A stretch of DNA of 64,000 nucleotides from Bradyrhizobium sp. CCBAU 051011 (GCF_009930815.1 NZ_CP022222.1:434001-498000); one strand, 5' to 3'. Shown: positions 54,560 to 63,747, numbered from the stretch's first letter. Notes: a model not told the origin generated them from the sequence alone. A program made the numbers and translations.

Positions 54560-56605
54560 ATGCACGCATTGCGGGCGGCTTGGCCGAGCAAATTTGGCTC
54601 GCAGCATGGCCAATTCGAATTTGACAACGGATTCGATGGACCCTTCCCGTTCGGCTTGCACTGGTCCGGTGGGGGCCAATCAAGCGGGTCGCCCTGGTCG
54701 ATCCATGGCCACCATCAGATTCGGGACTGGTGCCCGCAACCGCCGACGCCGGTCACGATCCAGTTCCGCAGCTTTGACGGTTCGGGAAACAATCTCTCCA
54801 GCCCCGGCCTCAATACCGCCGGCACGGCGGTCGACCGCATTGGTCCCGCTCATTTCGCGGACGGTGTTTCCGATCCGCTCGATGGCCCCAATCCACGCAC
54901 CATCAGCAATGTCGTGGTTGGCGAGGGCGACGCGAACGTCCCGAATGAGCAAGGCGTGTCGGCATTCATGTACGCCTGGGGCCAGTTTATCGATCACGAT
55001 CTGACGCTGACGCGCAGCGACGGCACCAACGACATCAGCATCCTGGTGCCCGACGGCGACCCGGTGTTCGGCGACGACGCGATCATGCCCATGACCCGCG
55101 CGATCATCGATCCGTCGAGCGGAACGGGCCCGGACAATCCAGCCACTCCCCTCAATTTCAGCACCGGCTGGCTCGACGCCTCCATGGTCTACGGCTCCGA
55201 CGCGGCGACGGCCGCGAGCCTGCGCCTGCCCGACGGGCACATGAAGACGTCGGAGGGAGGCAATCTGCCGATCGTCAACGGCCTATTCGCCGCCGGCGAT
55301 CCGCGCGCTGCGGAGAACTTTGCGCTGACCTCGCTGCACGCGCTGTTCGTGCGCGAACACAACTACCAGGTCGACAAGCTGCATAAGGCGCATCCGAACT
55401 GGAGCGGCGATCAGCTCTATAATTACGCGCGCGCCATCGTCACGGCCGAGATCGCGAACATCACGTACAAGGAATTTCTGCCGAACCTGATCGGCGGCGA
55501 CGCGATCGGGGCCTACCAAGGTTACGATTCGAGCGTCGATCCGCGCCTCTCGCTCGAGTTCAACATCGCCTTCCGCTTCGGGCATTCGATCGTTTCAGCG
55601 GAAACCGAGAGTCTGACGGAGAGCGGCGAGGTCGTCGAAGGATCGGAGCGCGAACTCAGAGACATCTTCTTCGCACCGCCGTCGGATTTTGTCGCGTCCG
55701 GCGGCGCCGATGGGCAGTTGCGCCATCTGGCAGGCGACCCGTCGCAGGCGATGGATGTTCGCATCGTCGAGGATCTCCGCAATTTCCTCTTCGACCCACC
55801 CGTGAGCATGGATCTTGCAGCGATCAATATCCAGCGTGAACGCGATTTCGGTATCGGATCGCTCAACGACGTGCGCGAATCTCTCGGCCTCGCCCGATAC
55901 ACGGATATCGACCAGATCACCAGCGATCCTGGAACGCGGGCGGCTTTGAAGATAGCGTTCTCGAACAACGTCGATCTGATCGACCTTTGGACCGGGGGCC
56001 TGGCCGAGAATCATGCCCCCGGCGCGCTGATCGGCGAAACTTTCCAGACCGTCATCGCGATGCAGTTCGAGGCCTTGCGCGATGGCGACCGGTTCTGGTT
56101 CGAAAATCAGGGCTTCGACGCCAGGACACTGCAGCAGATCAAGCAGACGACGCTTGCCGACATCATCCTCCGCAACACCGATACCCAACATATCCAGGAT
56201 GATGTCTTCATCTCCTACACACGGCACACCGGGCTGAAAGGCGGCGTCGAATCGGAGGATCCCGAAGCGCGGCAGCTCGTCATCGGCTCGGACGGCAAGG
56301 ACACACTCATCGGCGGGCCACAGGGAGATTTCCTGTTCGCCGGTACCGGAAAACAAACACTCACCGGATTGAGCGGGGCCGACCATTTCGTCTTCGACAA
56401 GGGCGCGACCAAGGCTGTCATCACCGACTTCCAACCCGGCATCGACAAGCTCGAGTTCAAGCATGCCGGAAATCTCGACTGGCATGATGTCTGCATTTCA
56501 TCCGCGCATGGCAATGCCGTCGTGTCGGTCGGCGATGACAGCATCGAACTGGTTGGCATTCGTGCCTATGCGCTTCACAAATCTGATTTCATTTTCGATG
56601 TCTGA
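54560..56605 (+). CDS. Haem peroxidase (animal-peroxidase family) with calcium-binding-type C-terminus
   Basis: A 681-residue protein of the peroxidase-cyclooxygenase superfamily. The distal haem His is in AWGQFIDHDLTLT, the calcium loop follows, the conserved LHALFVREHNY block is near residue 260, and the proximal His is in FRFGHSIVS. The C-terminal 110 residues contain degenerate RTX-like units (GSDGKDTLIGGPQGDFLFAG, LSGADHFVF) and a final hydrophobic end (SDFIFDV), a type I secretion signature. No signal peptide is present. GGGGAGG precedes ATG 54560. It probably acts outside the cell; no transporter genes are adjacent. Confidence 0.9.
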   Translation: MHALRAAWPSKFGSQHGQFEFDNGFDGPFPFGLHWSGGGQSSGSPWSIHGHHQIRDWCPQPPTPVTIQFRSFDGSGNNLSSPGLNTAGTAVDRIGPAHFADGVSDPLDGPNPRTISNVVVGEGDANVPNEQGVSAFMYAWGQFIDHDLTLTRSDGTNDISILVPDGDPVFGDDAIMPMTRAIIDPSSGTGPDNPATPLNFSTGWLDASMVYGSDAATAASLRLPDGHMKTSEGGNLPIVNGLFAAGDPRAAENFALTSLHALFVREHNYQVDKLHKAHPNWSGDQLYNYARAIVTAEIANITYKEFLPNLIGGDAIGAYQGYDSSVDPRLSLEFNIAFRFGHSIVSAETESLTESGEVVEGSERELRDIFFAPPSDFVASGGADGQLRHLAGDPSQAMDVRIVEDLRNFLFDPPVSMDLAAINIQRERDFGIGSLNDVRESLGLARYTDIDQITSDPGTRAALKIAFSNNVDLIDLWTGGLAENHAPGALIGETFQTVIAMQFEALRDGDRFWFENQGFDARTLQQIKQTTLADIILRNTDTQHIQDDVFISYTRHTGLKGGVESEDPEARQLVIGSDGKDTLIGGPQGDFLFAGTGKQTLTGLSGADHFVFDKGATKAVITDFQPGIDKLEFKHAGNLDWHDVCISSAHGNAVVSVGDDSIELVGIRAYALHKSDFIFDV

Positions 56606-56715
56606 AGGCGTGGCGGAACGAAACCCGGCATGCTCTGGGAGAGCCGGGGTTGGTGGCGCGCGCCGTCAAGATCGGTGGAGAGGACGTGCGCGCGGTGCTC
56701 GACCGCAACCTGCTC

Positions 56716-58152
56716 TCACGCTGGCTCGAAGAATCCGGGATTTGTCGCGAGGTAACTTGCCAGGCGCGGATCGCTATATTTCCGCGCGACGCCGGCGCGG
56801 CGCAGGTCCTCGGCGTAGAACGCCAGCAGCATCGCGACGATCTCCGGATGTTTCGCCGCGACATTGGCGGTTTGCCGGGGGTCGACGCGCAGATCATAGA
56901 GTTCGATCGGCTCGCTCGGGGTGGCGTAGAGCAGCGACCAGTCCTGCGTGGTGATGGTGACAGGCTGCCACTCGACGACGGTCCGCATGAGATCATCGAC
57001 CACTTCGACGGTCTCGCCGGGATTGGCGAGCGGAAGCGCCGTCAACACATGGTCGCGTCCCTCGAACGCCTGACCTGTTACGGCGGGAAGCAGCGAAAGG
57101 CCCTGCATCTCCGCTTGTCGCGGCAGGCCGGCGAGATCACAGATCGTCGGCGCGATATCGAGCGCGCAGGCGAGCTTTGACGTCCGGCCGGGCTTGGCGC
57201 CGGGCACGTGGATCAACAGCGGCACGCGCGCAATTTCCTCGTATAGCGGCGAGCGCATCCATGTCGCTTCACCGGGCGCGCGGCGGACCATCTTGCCCAT
57301 CAGCCCGTGCTCACCGAGGAGGAAGCCGTGGTCGGAAACGAAGATGATCGCGGTCGTTTCCTCGATGCCGAGATAGGCGAGCTGGCCGAGCAGATGCCCG
57401 ATCCAGCGATCGACAAGCTCGAGCTCGCCGCTATAAAGCGCGCGCGCTACCGCGATATCGCGTTCGGTCATGCCGTGCTTCTTGCATTCGCCATAGGGCG
57501 GATGCACGCGCTCGCCGGCATAGTCGGGAAGATAGTGTCTGACGTAATAGGCCGGCGGGTCCCACGGCTCGTGCGGATCCCAGGTGTCGACCAGCGCAAA
57601 AAACTTGTCCTCGTAGATTTCCTCCAGGCATTTTGCCGCCTGCACCATGGTGAGCGGCGCCGGGCAATCCATCTCTCCAGTGCGCGGATCGGGCTGCACC
57701 TTGCCGGTGATCGGCCATTGCGGCAGCTTGCCGCCGCCCTGGCGCTTGGTCTTGCCCGGCGCGCTGTAGGAGGAGTAGTGCGGCGTGCCCAGGAGCTGGG
57801 ACTTCATGTCGTAGAAGTAGTTGAAGCCGCGATCGTACGAATAGCCGTTGACCTGGTAGAAAGGTGTGTCGACGACGCCGAGCGTGGTGTAGCCCGCATC
57901 CGTCAATGCACTCGCAATCGAGCGGTCGGCGCGCGGCAATGCGCCCCAGCCGACGCCGGCGAAAGCGGGCTTTCCGGTGAGATAGTCGTAGCGAGCGGGA
58001 ACGGTCGGGAAGCTCGACGCATAATAACGGTCGAATACCATCGATCGGTCGGCAAGCCGGTCGAGATTTGGCGTTCTGACCTCGCCGCCGTTGTAGCCGA
58101 GCATGTCCCAGCGGACGGTGTCGGACACGATCATCAGGATGCGATCCACCAC
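56716..58152 (-). CDS. Sulfatase-fold hydrolase with Thr at the nucleophile position
   Basis: A 478-residue alkaline-phosphatase-superfamily enzyme. The N-terminal metal Asp is in ILMIVSDTVRWDMLGYNG (Asp11). The active-site motif reads FPTVPARYDYLTGK, so position 50 of the usual (Cys/Ser)-x-Pro-x-Arg is Thr, which cannot become formylglycine. The second metal site is VSDHGFLLGEHG. A Thr nucleophile is used by nucleotide pyrophosphatase and phosphodiesterase relatives, so the substrate may be a phosphate ester. Divergent from a GntR regulator. Confidence 0.87.
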   Translation of the reverse strand: MVDRILMIVSDTVRWDMLGYNGGEVRTPNLDRLADRSMVFDRYYASSFPTVPARYDYLTGKPAFAGVGWGALPRADRSIASALTDAGYTTLGVVDTPFYQVNGYSYDRGFNYFYDMKSQLLGTPHYSSYSAPGKTKRQGGGKLPQWPITGKVQPDPRTGEMDCPAPLTMVQAAKCLEEIYEDKFFALVDTWDPHEPWDPPAYYVRHYLPDYAGERVHPPYGECKKHGMTERDIAVARALYSGELELVDRWIGHLLGQLAYLGIEETTAIIFVSDHGFLLGEHGLMGKMVRRAPGEATWMRSPLYEEIARVPLLIHVPGAKPGRTSKLACALDIAPTICDLAGLPRQAEMQGLSLLPAVTGQAFEGRDHVLTALPLANPGETVEVVDDLMRTVVEWQPVTITTQDWSLLYATPSEPIELYDLRVDPRQTANVAAKHPEIVAMLLAFYAEDLRRAGVARKYSDPRLASYLATNPGFFEPA

Positions 58153-58182
58153 GGCTTACCTCCCTGTTTTTGTATTTAATAG

Positions 58183-58235
58183 TAATATATCACATATCAC
58201 TTCGTCTTGCGTCAACAGTAATATGTTACACATTA
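58183..58235. promoter_or_regulatory. Paired operator dyads between sulfatase-like and GntR genes
   Basis: TAATATGTTACACATTA (58219-58235) is a 17-base dyad with one mismatch and a TGT-T-ACA core. A second, looser copy TAATATATCACATATCA lies at 58183-58199, 36 bases away. The AT-rich pair sits in the divergent promoter region, fitting control by the GntR protein. Confidence 0.6.
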
Positions 58236-58266
58236 CATTTACTCGGCTGAGAATCTTGGATAGGCC

Positions 58267-58947
58267 GTGGGCATGGTGAGACAGGGCGGCGCACTCAGCT
58301 TGATGTCCGGCCCGAGCCTGCGCGAGCAGGCGCGGAAGGTGATCCGCGGGCTGATCATCACCGGGCAAATGCAGGCGGATCAGCTTTATTCGGTGCCGCG
58401 GCTCGCTACCGAACTCGGCGTTTCGGCCACGCCTGTGCGCGAGGCGCTGCTGGATCTGGCGCGCGAAGGTCTGCTTGAGCCGGTGCGAAATCGCGGGTTT
58501 CGCGTGGTTGCGCTCTCGTCAAAGGAGCTCAACGATATCTTCGCCATCCGCGTGCTGCTCGAAGTCCCGAGTGTCGCCGATATCGCGCGCGCCGGTCTCG
58601 CACCGGCACAACTTGCAGAACTGCGCGAGCTTGCGGCGGCGACCAAGCGCGCGGCCGATGCCGGCAATCTGATTGAGTTTCTCGAGACCGACCGCACGTT
58701 TCACGTCGGCCTGATCGGAACGCTCGGCAACAAGCCGCTTACCGAGCTGGTGGAGACGCTGCGTGATCGCGTCCGGCTTCGCGGATTCAAGAACGCCTCG
58801 GGCCGCGAGTATATCGCGCAATCGGCAGCACAGCATTTTCAGTTGCTCGATTTCCTGTCGAAACAGGACGAAGCCGGAGCCGTCGCGGTCATGCGGCGCC
58901 ATCTGGAAAGGTCGCAACAGGTCTGGGACGACGGGCACGACGCATAG
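58267..58947 (+). CDS. GntR/FadR-family transcriptional regulator
   Basis: A 226-residue regulator from GTG 58267 (ATG 58273 is an alternative). The winged helix includes LREQARKVIRGLIITGQM, VPRLATELGVS and ATPVREALLDLAREGLL. The FCD C-terminal domain has ETDRTFHVGLIGTLGN and AAQHFQLLDFL with likely metal-binding Asp/His residues. It faces the sulfatase-like gene across paired dyads and likely represses it, responding to a carboxylate ligand. Confidence 0.9.
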   Translation: MGMVRQGGALSLMSGPSLREQARKVIRGLIITGQMQADQLYSVPRLATELGVSATPVREALLDLAREGLLEPVRNRGFRVVALSSKELNDIFAIRVLLEVPSVADIARAGLAPAQLAELRELAAATKRAADAGNLIEFLETDRTFHVGLIGTLGNKPLTELVETLRDRVRLRGFKNASGREYIAQSAAQHFQLLDFLSKQDEAGAVAVMRRHLERSQQVWDDGHDA

Positions 58948-59149
58948 CGGCGCAACGATCGTCGGTGGCAACGCGATCGCGCTGGGCGGCGAATGCCTCA
59001 CCTCATATCGTTCGGACGCGATGGCCCATGTGCAAGCGTCAGCAAAGCCGCAGCGAGTGCCGCAGGCGCCCTTTCGACGTGCCGAGCGGGCGCTTGGCAA
59101 GGCTGACGAAGAAAATCATGGAACGATCCTGATCCGCGATTGGAGCCTG

Positions 59150-59250
59150 GAGCATGATCCGGAAAAGTGGGTACCGGTTTTCCGAAAAGATCATGCTCAA
59201 ATCAAAGAGATAGAGCCGGATGACGATTCAAAGAAAAGTCATCACGCTCT
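59150..59250. repeat. Dispersed palindromic repeat, copy 3, interrupted by the IS
   Basis: Part one is a hairpin with arms GAGCATGATC (59150) and GATCATGCTC (to 59198) around the shared core AAGTGGGTACCGGTT. Part two is a second imperfect hairpin, AGAGCCGGATGAC with GTCATCACGCTCT, ending at about 59250. The IS481 element inserted at the CTAG at its right end. Confidence 0.75.
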
Positions 59251-59253
59251 AGC
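59248..59253. repeat. Target-site duplication TCTAGC flanking the IS
   Basis: TCTAGC immediately precedes the left end of the IS and the same six bases occur at 60302-60307 just after its right end. The CTAG-centred target matches that described for Bordetella IS481. Confidence 0.85.
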
Positions 59254-60301
59254 TGTGAGCTTTCAGGAGGTTGTCCATCCAGTCCTGAACGAGGAAGCTG
59301 AAGTTGTCGAAGCTTTAGCCAATCCCCGGAGGACCGAATGGACACCCATAAGAATGCGCCTCTGACGCCGAAAGGTCGAGAGGCCATGGTGCGGAGCGTG
59401 ATCGAGGGCGGCCTGACGAAGGCCGCAGCCGCGCTCCGGTTCAACGTCACAGCGAAGACGGTCGCCAAATGGGTCAAGCGCTCCCGGGAGGAAGGTGTTG
59501 ATGGGTTGCGTGATCGCTCCTCACGGCCCCATTCATTGCCAGGCCAAACCCTGCCTGCCACATGCGCTGCGGTCGAGGCGCTGCGCCGACAGCGCCACAC
59601 GGGCAAGCAGATCGCGGCCGAACTCGGCATCTCTCCGGCGACTGTCAGTCGTGTCCTGCGGCGACTGGGATTGAACCGGTTGCGCGACCTGGAACCGGCC
59701 GAACCGGTGCGGCGCTACGAGCGTGAACATCCCGGCGAACTGATCCACATCGACATCAAAAAGCTCGGCAAGTTCAACCAGGTAGGCCATCGCATCACCG
59801 GCGATCGAACCGGTCAGAGCAACCTGCGTACCCGCGGCGAAGGGCCTGGCTGGGAATACGTCCACGTCTGTATCGACGATGCTTCCCGGATCGCCTTCAG
59901 CAAGGTCATGAAGAGCGAACGGCAGGGTTGCGCCGTGGCCTTCCTCAAAGCTGCGATCGCTTACTACGCCAGCCTGGACGTCAGGGTCGAGCGGGTGATG
60001 ACCGACAACGGTTCTTGCTATAAATCGCGCGCCTTCCGCAAAGCCTGCCAGCGCCTCGGCCTCAAGCACATTCGCACCAAGCCATACACGCCGAAGACCA
60101 ACGGTAAGGCCGAACGCTTCATTCAGACCAGCTTGCGCGAGTGGGCTTATGCCCGCGCCTACAACACCTCAGGAGAACGCGCCGCCGAACTGCCAAGATG
60201 GCTTCACCGCTACAATTGGCATCGCCCTCATGGCAGTATCGGCGCGATGCCACCCATCAGCAGACTCGCTCTAACCGGGAACAACCTGTTGAGGCTCCAC
60301 A
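59254..60301 (+). mobile_element. IS481-family insertion sequence, complete
   Basis: A 1048-base element. The left end TGTGAGCTTTCAGGAGGTTG and the right end (read inward, TGTGGAGCCTCAACAGGTTG) are imperfect terminal inverted repeats starting with TGTG. Six-base direct repeats (TCTAGC) flank it. It carries one transposase gene with an intact DDE triad. Sharp ends and identical flanking repeats suggest a fairly recent insertion. It interrupted an intergenic repeat, not a gene. Confidence 0.88.
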
Positions 60302-60306
60302 TCTAG
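59338..60306 (+). CDS. IS481-family transposase
   Basis: A 322-residue DDE transposase with an N-terminal HTH region (LTKAAAALRFNVTAKTVAKW) and a second helix-turn-helix (IAAELGISPATVSRVLRRLG). The rve catalytic core has Asp139 (HIDIKKLG), Asp223 (VMTDNGSCY) and Glu259 (GKAERF), the last two 35 residues apart. GGAGGA precedes ATG 59338. The TAG stop codon lies outside the element, in the duplicated target site, so the last residue and stop depend on the insertion point. Confidence 0.93.
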   Translation: MDTHKNAPLTPKGREAMVRSVIEGGLTKAAAALRFNVTAKTVAKWVKRSREEGVDGLRDRSSRPHSLPGQTLPATCAAVEALRRQRHTGKQIAAELGISPATVSRVLRRLGLNRLRDLEPAEPVRRYEREHPGELIHIDIKKLGKFNQVGHRITGDRTGQSNLRTRGEGPGWEYVHVCIDDASRIAFSKVMKSERQGCAVAFLKAAIAYYASLDVRVERVMTDNGSCYKSRAFRKACQRLGLKHIRTKPYTPKTNGKAERFIQTSLREWAYARAYNTSGERAAELPRWLHRYNWHRPHGSIGAMPPISRLALTGNNLLRLHI

Positions 60307-60387
60307 CCCCTTCGTGAATGCAGTGGACGCGAAAGCGGAAAGTCGCGGATCGACGTTGCATGCTGCTTTTGCCTCCCAGGAGCACCA

Positions 60388-63300
60388 TCAGAGGCTGCCG
60401 GTCCCCACGAGCACAAAAGGCGCCCATATGGCGGGTTGCGCGTTCTCGCCGCCCTTCGCGATCAAGGCCGAGAGCGAGCGGCGAAGCGCCTCGGCGCGGC
60501 CGACATCGGGACCCGCCTTCATGGCATCGATGGTGCCGGTGGTGATGGCGACCGCAGCGTCGGAGCTGACCGCCCAGTGCGAGACCAGCAAAGCGCGCGT
60601 GCCCGCATAGAAAAATGCGCGCGCAAGACCAGAGAAGGCCTCTGAATTGGAAGCCTGACCGCCAGCCGTATTGCAGGCCGACAGAACCACCCAATCGGCA
60701 TCCAGCTTGAGGCCCGAAATCTCCGACGACGAGAGATAGCCGTCATCGGCTTGTGTAGCGGTCGGCGGCGGACTCAGGATCAGTCCCGGCTCGATCGATC
60801 CATTCACCTGCCCGGCCAGCGCGCCATGGGTCGCAAAATGCAGAATACGATATTTTGCGAGGTCGCCGCTTTCGCTGAGCGCCCTTATCTTCGTCTCGGT
60901 AGCGCTATTGCCGAGATAGACGTCGCCTTTGACCGGCGCGAAACTGTTTGCCACCGAGCACAATTCAAGCGCGGTTTCCGGTAGCGGCATCTGGCGCCTG
61001 AGCTGCTCGATATCGGCGGTGCCGCCGGACAGCGCGGTGACCGTGCGAAAACCTCTTTGCGCGACCTGGCTTGCTTGCGCTGGAATGGCTGCACAATTCT
61101 GGATCTGGCGCGTCAGCCTGGCGCGCGCAACCGCAAGATCGCTGCGGCCATCTCCATCGAGCAAGGGATTGCCGAAGCCGAGGAACGGCTTCGATGCGCT
61201 GCTCTTCTGCGCGATCTGGCGCAGCGCCTTGAGGCTGGAGACCGAGGGCAAGACGGTCGTCGCAAATCGCTTGACCAGCCAGGGCGCTTTCGAAAGGTCC
61301 GCGTTCGCGCCGTCCTTGCCGGCGTCCGGCGCAGGCTTGTCGGTCAGCAGCGTCCCGAAAGGCAGCATGGCCAGCGGACCTGATGGCACCAGGATCAGTT
61401 CCTTGCCGTCGATGTCGCGGGCGACCGGGCCGAGCAACGCCCGATAGAGCGCAAAGGACCGCTCCTGGTCGAACGGCAATGGCTCGCGTGCCGCCAGTGG
61501 GCGCTTCAGGCCAAGTTTTTCCGGACATGTGGACGCCTTGTCCAGCCACGCTTCCGCATCGAGGCCGCAGCGCAAGATGCCGACCGTATCGGCGAGCTGC
61601 TTCTCGCCGATATCGGCAGCGTGCCACCGCACGTCCGAACGCGTCACCGTCCAGACAAAGGTGAAGCGCAAGGTCGTCGTAAACAGCAGCAAGGCCTCGT
61701 TCGGATGGAGCTGCTTCTGAACGTCCTCGATCGAAATGGGAGCCTTGGTGGCCAGCGCCGAATAGTCCGGAAACTGCGTGCGGATCTTGTCGTCCAGTTG
61801 CCGGATCTGGCCGGCGATGGCCGAGGCTCGGGCGCGAAGCGCCTGCTCCACCACTTTGTTGCGCGCGGCATCAGGCTGCGAGAGGGCCGCGACCAGCATC
61901 TTGTCGGTGGCGATTGCCTGCTCGTCGAGGTCCTGCCGCTCGCGAACGCGCGCCGCCAGATCCCCGCTGCCTTTTGCGATGCGGGCCGACATTCCGGCAA
62001 TCGCTCGCGCCGCCTTTTCGTCGCCGATCCATTGCGCCGCCTCGAACGCCTGCGATCGCAGCACGCTGGCCCGCCCGCCATCGGAGGCGCCTGCGAGATT
62101 GTAGGCGGCGACGATCAATCCCGGGAACGGATTGGTGTCTTCATGGGCTTTCAGATCGCTCCGGCCCCTTTCCTCGCTAGACTCCGTGGCGCCGCGGCTG
62201 TTCTGGATGGCCGCCGCCCGGGCATACGCATCGTGGGCTTGCCGCCAATCCTTCACATCGAGATAGTGTGCGCCGAGATTGACGATGCTGTTGGCGACGT
62301 CGGGATGCGCATCGCCGAGCGTCTGCAGGCGCATGTTCAGCGCCCGTTTCAGCAGCGGCTCGGCCTCCTGCGGCCGCCCGGTACTGTCCAGCACCACAGC
62401 TAGATTGTTGAGGCTGCTTGCGAGGAGCGGGTGAGAACCGCCGAGCGCGGCTTCGCGTATGGCAAGCGACCGGCGCGCCAGCGGTTCCGCTTCCGCGTAA
62501 CGATCGCCGCTGCCAAGCAGCGCCACGAGATTGTCGAGAGAAACGGCAACATCCAGATGGGTCGCACCGAGGCTCCTCTCGCGAATGGCCAGCGATTTCC
62601 GGAAGAGCTGTTCGGCTTCCTGCGTGCGCCCCAGACGCATCCACGCTTCGGCAAGATTGTTCAGAGCCGTCGCCACCGTCGGATGCGTCGTTCCAAATGC
62701 CTTTTCGTGAATCGCAAGCGCGCGGGCAAGCAGGCCCTCGGCTTCGGCTTCCCTGCCATCGCGCGAGAACACCAACGCCAGATTGTTGAGGCTCGCTGCG
62801 ACGTCGGAATGGTCCGGACCCAGCGCTTTTTCGCGGATGGCCAGGGTCCTCCGGGCCAGTTGCTCGGCCTCCTGAAGTCGCCCCTGGGCGCGACGGAGCT
62901 CGCCGAGATTATTGAGCGTGGCCGCCAGATAGATGCTGTCGGCGCCATGCTTTTTTTCCTGGAGATCGAGCGCTTCGGCAAAGCGCGTCTCCGCCAATTG
63001 CAGCCGGCCCTGGGCCCGATAGACTTCGGCGATGTTGCTCAGGGTCACCGGGATCATGATGTCCGCCTGCCCCGGAGACCTCCTGAAGACTTCCAGCGCG
63101 CCGTTGAAAATATCGAGCGCCTCCGTCTCCTTCATTTGACGGTGACGGAGATTGACGAGCTGCATGCGCGTCAGCGCCGTCGTGAGATGGTCAGGGCCCA
63201 GTGCACGCTCATTGATGCCAATCGCGCGCATAATATCGCGCTCGGCGTCATTCAGCCGGTTCTGGCCCAGCTCGATCTGGCCTAGCGTGACGAGCACGGC

Positions 63301-63651
63301 CGCAACATCGGGATGATTTGGACCGAGGCTTTTCTCGCGGATGGCAAGCGCTCTTTTCAGGACACTTTCGGCTTCGGCGGTTTCGCCTTGCGTCTGCAGC
63401 ACCTGGCCCAGCACGACCAGTGTCGTTGCCGTCAAAGGCGACTGACGCCCGGACGTTCTTTCGGCCTCGCTCTGGAGCTTCCTCGCAAGACTGACCGCCT
63501 CGCCGTAGGTGCCCTCTTTTGCAAGCGCCGTGATGCGTTGCATCAGCGTCAGCATTTCCTGCGGACCCGCGCCGCAGGGCGACACCACGACGCTCACAAG
63601 AAACAGGACACCGAAAAACCGCCCGGCAAACCCCAGCCACCCTGCCCGCAT
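60388..63651 (-). CDS. Exported TPR-CHAT domain protein
   Basis: A 1087-residue protein with an N-terminal hydrophobic segment (LGFAGRFFGVLFLVSVVVSP, about residues 5-25). At least nine 42-residue kinesin-light-chain-type tetratricopeptide repeats follow, each with an ALAIREKxLGPxHPxVAxxLNNLA-like pattern, then a helical linker. The C-terminal CHAT protease-like domain has the His-Cys dyad in HFATHG (His942) and VLSACNTAGG (Cys993). CHAT domains are caspase-like peptidases. The ATG at 63651 has GGGAG upstream; a TTG start at 63702 is an alternative. No partner gene is visible. Confidence 0.9.
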   Translation of the reverse strand: MRAGWLGFAGRFFGVLFLVSVVVSPCGAGPQEMLTLMQRITALAKEGTYGEAVSLARKLQSEAERTSGRQSPLTATTLVVLGQVLQTQGETAEAESVLKRALAIREKSLGPNHPDVAAVLVTLGQIELGQNRLNDAERDIMRAIGINERALGPDHLTTALTRMQLVNLRHRQMKETEALDIFNGALEVFRRSPGQADIMIPVTLSNIAEVYRAQGRLQLAETRFAEALDLQEKKHGADSIYLAATLNNLGELRRAQGRLQEAEQLARRTLAIREKALGPDHSDVAASLNNLALVFSRDGREAEAEGLLARALAIHEKAFGTTHPTVATALNNLAEAWMRLGRTQEAEQLFRKSLAIRERSLGATHLDVAVSLDNLVALLGSGDRYAEAEPLARRSLAIREAALGGSHPLLASSLNNLAVVLDSTGRPQEAEPLLKRALNMRLQTLGDAHPDVANSIVNLGAHYLDVKDWRQAHDAYARAAAIQNSRGATESSEERGRSDLKAHEDTNPFPGLIVAAYNLAGASDGGRASVLRSQAFEAAQWIGDEKAARAIAGMSARIAKGSGDLAARVRERQDLDEQAIATDKMLVAALSQPDAARNKVVEQALRARASAIAGQIRQLDDKIRTQFPDYSALATKAPISIEDVQKQLHPNEALLLFTTTLRFTFVWTVTRSDVRWHAADIGEKQLADTVGILRCGLDAEAWLDKASTCPEKLGLKRPLAAREPLPFDQERSFALYRALLGPVARDIDGKELILVPSGPLAMLPFGTLLTDKPAPDAGKDGANADLSKAPWLVKRFATTVLPSVSSLKALRQIAQKSSASKPFLGFGNPLLDGDGRSDLAVARARLTRQIQNCAAIPAQASQVAQRGFRTVTALSGGTADIEQLRRQMPLPETALELCSVANSFAPVKGDVYLGNSATETKIRALSESGDLAKYRILHFATHGALAGQVNGSIEPGLILSPPPTATQADDGYLSSSEISGLKLDADWVVLSACNTAGGQASNSEAFSGLARAFFYAGTRALLVSHWAVSSDAAVAITTGTIDAMKAGPDVGRAEALRRSLSALIAKGGENAQPAIWAPFVLVGTGSL

Positions 63652-63747
63652 GCTGCGCTTGCTCCCAATTCCCCGAACCTGCCATTTGGTAGGACACAGC
63701 AAGATGGAGGCCGTGTGACCGCGCCATGGCCTATTCCGGGGGCAGCA

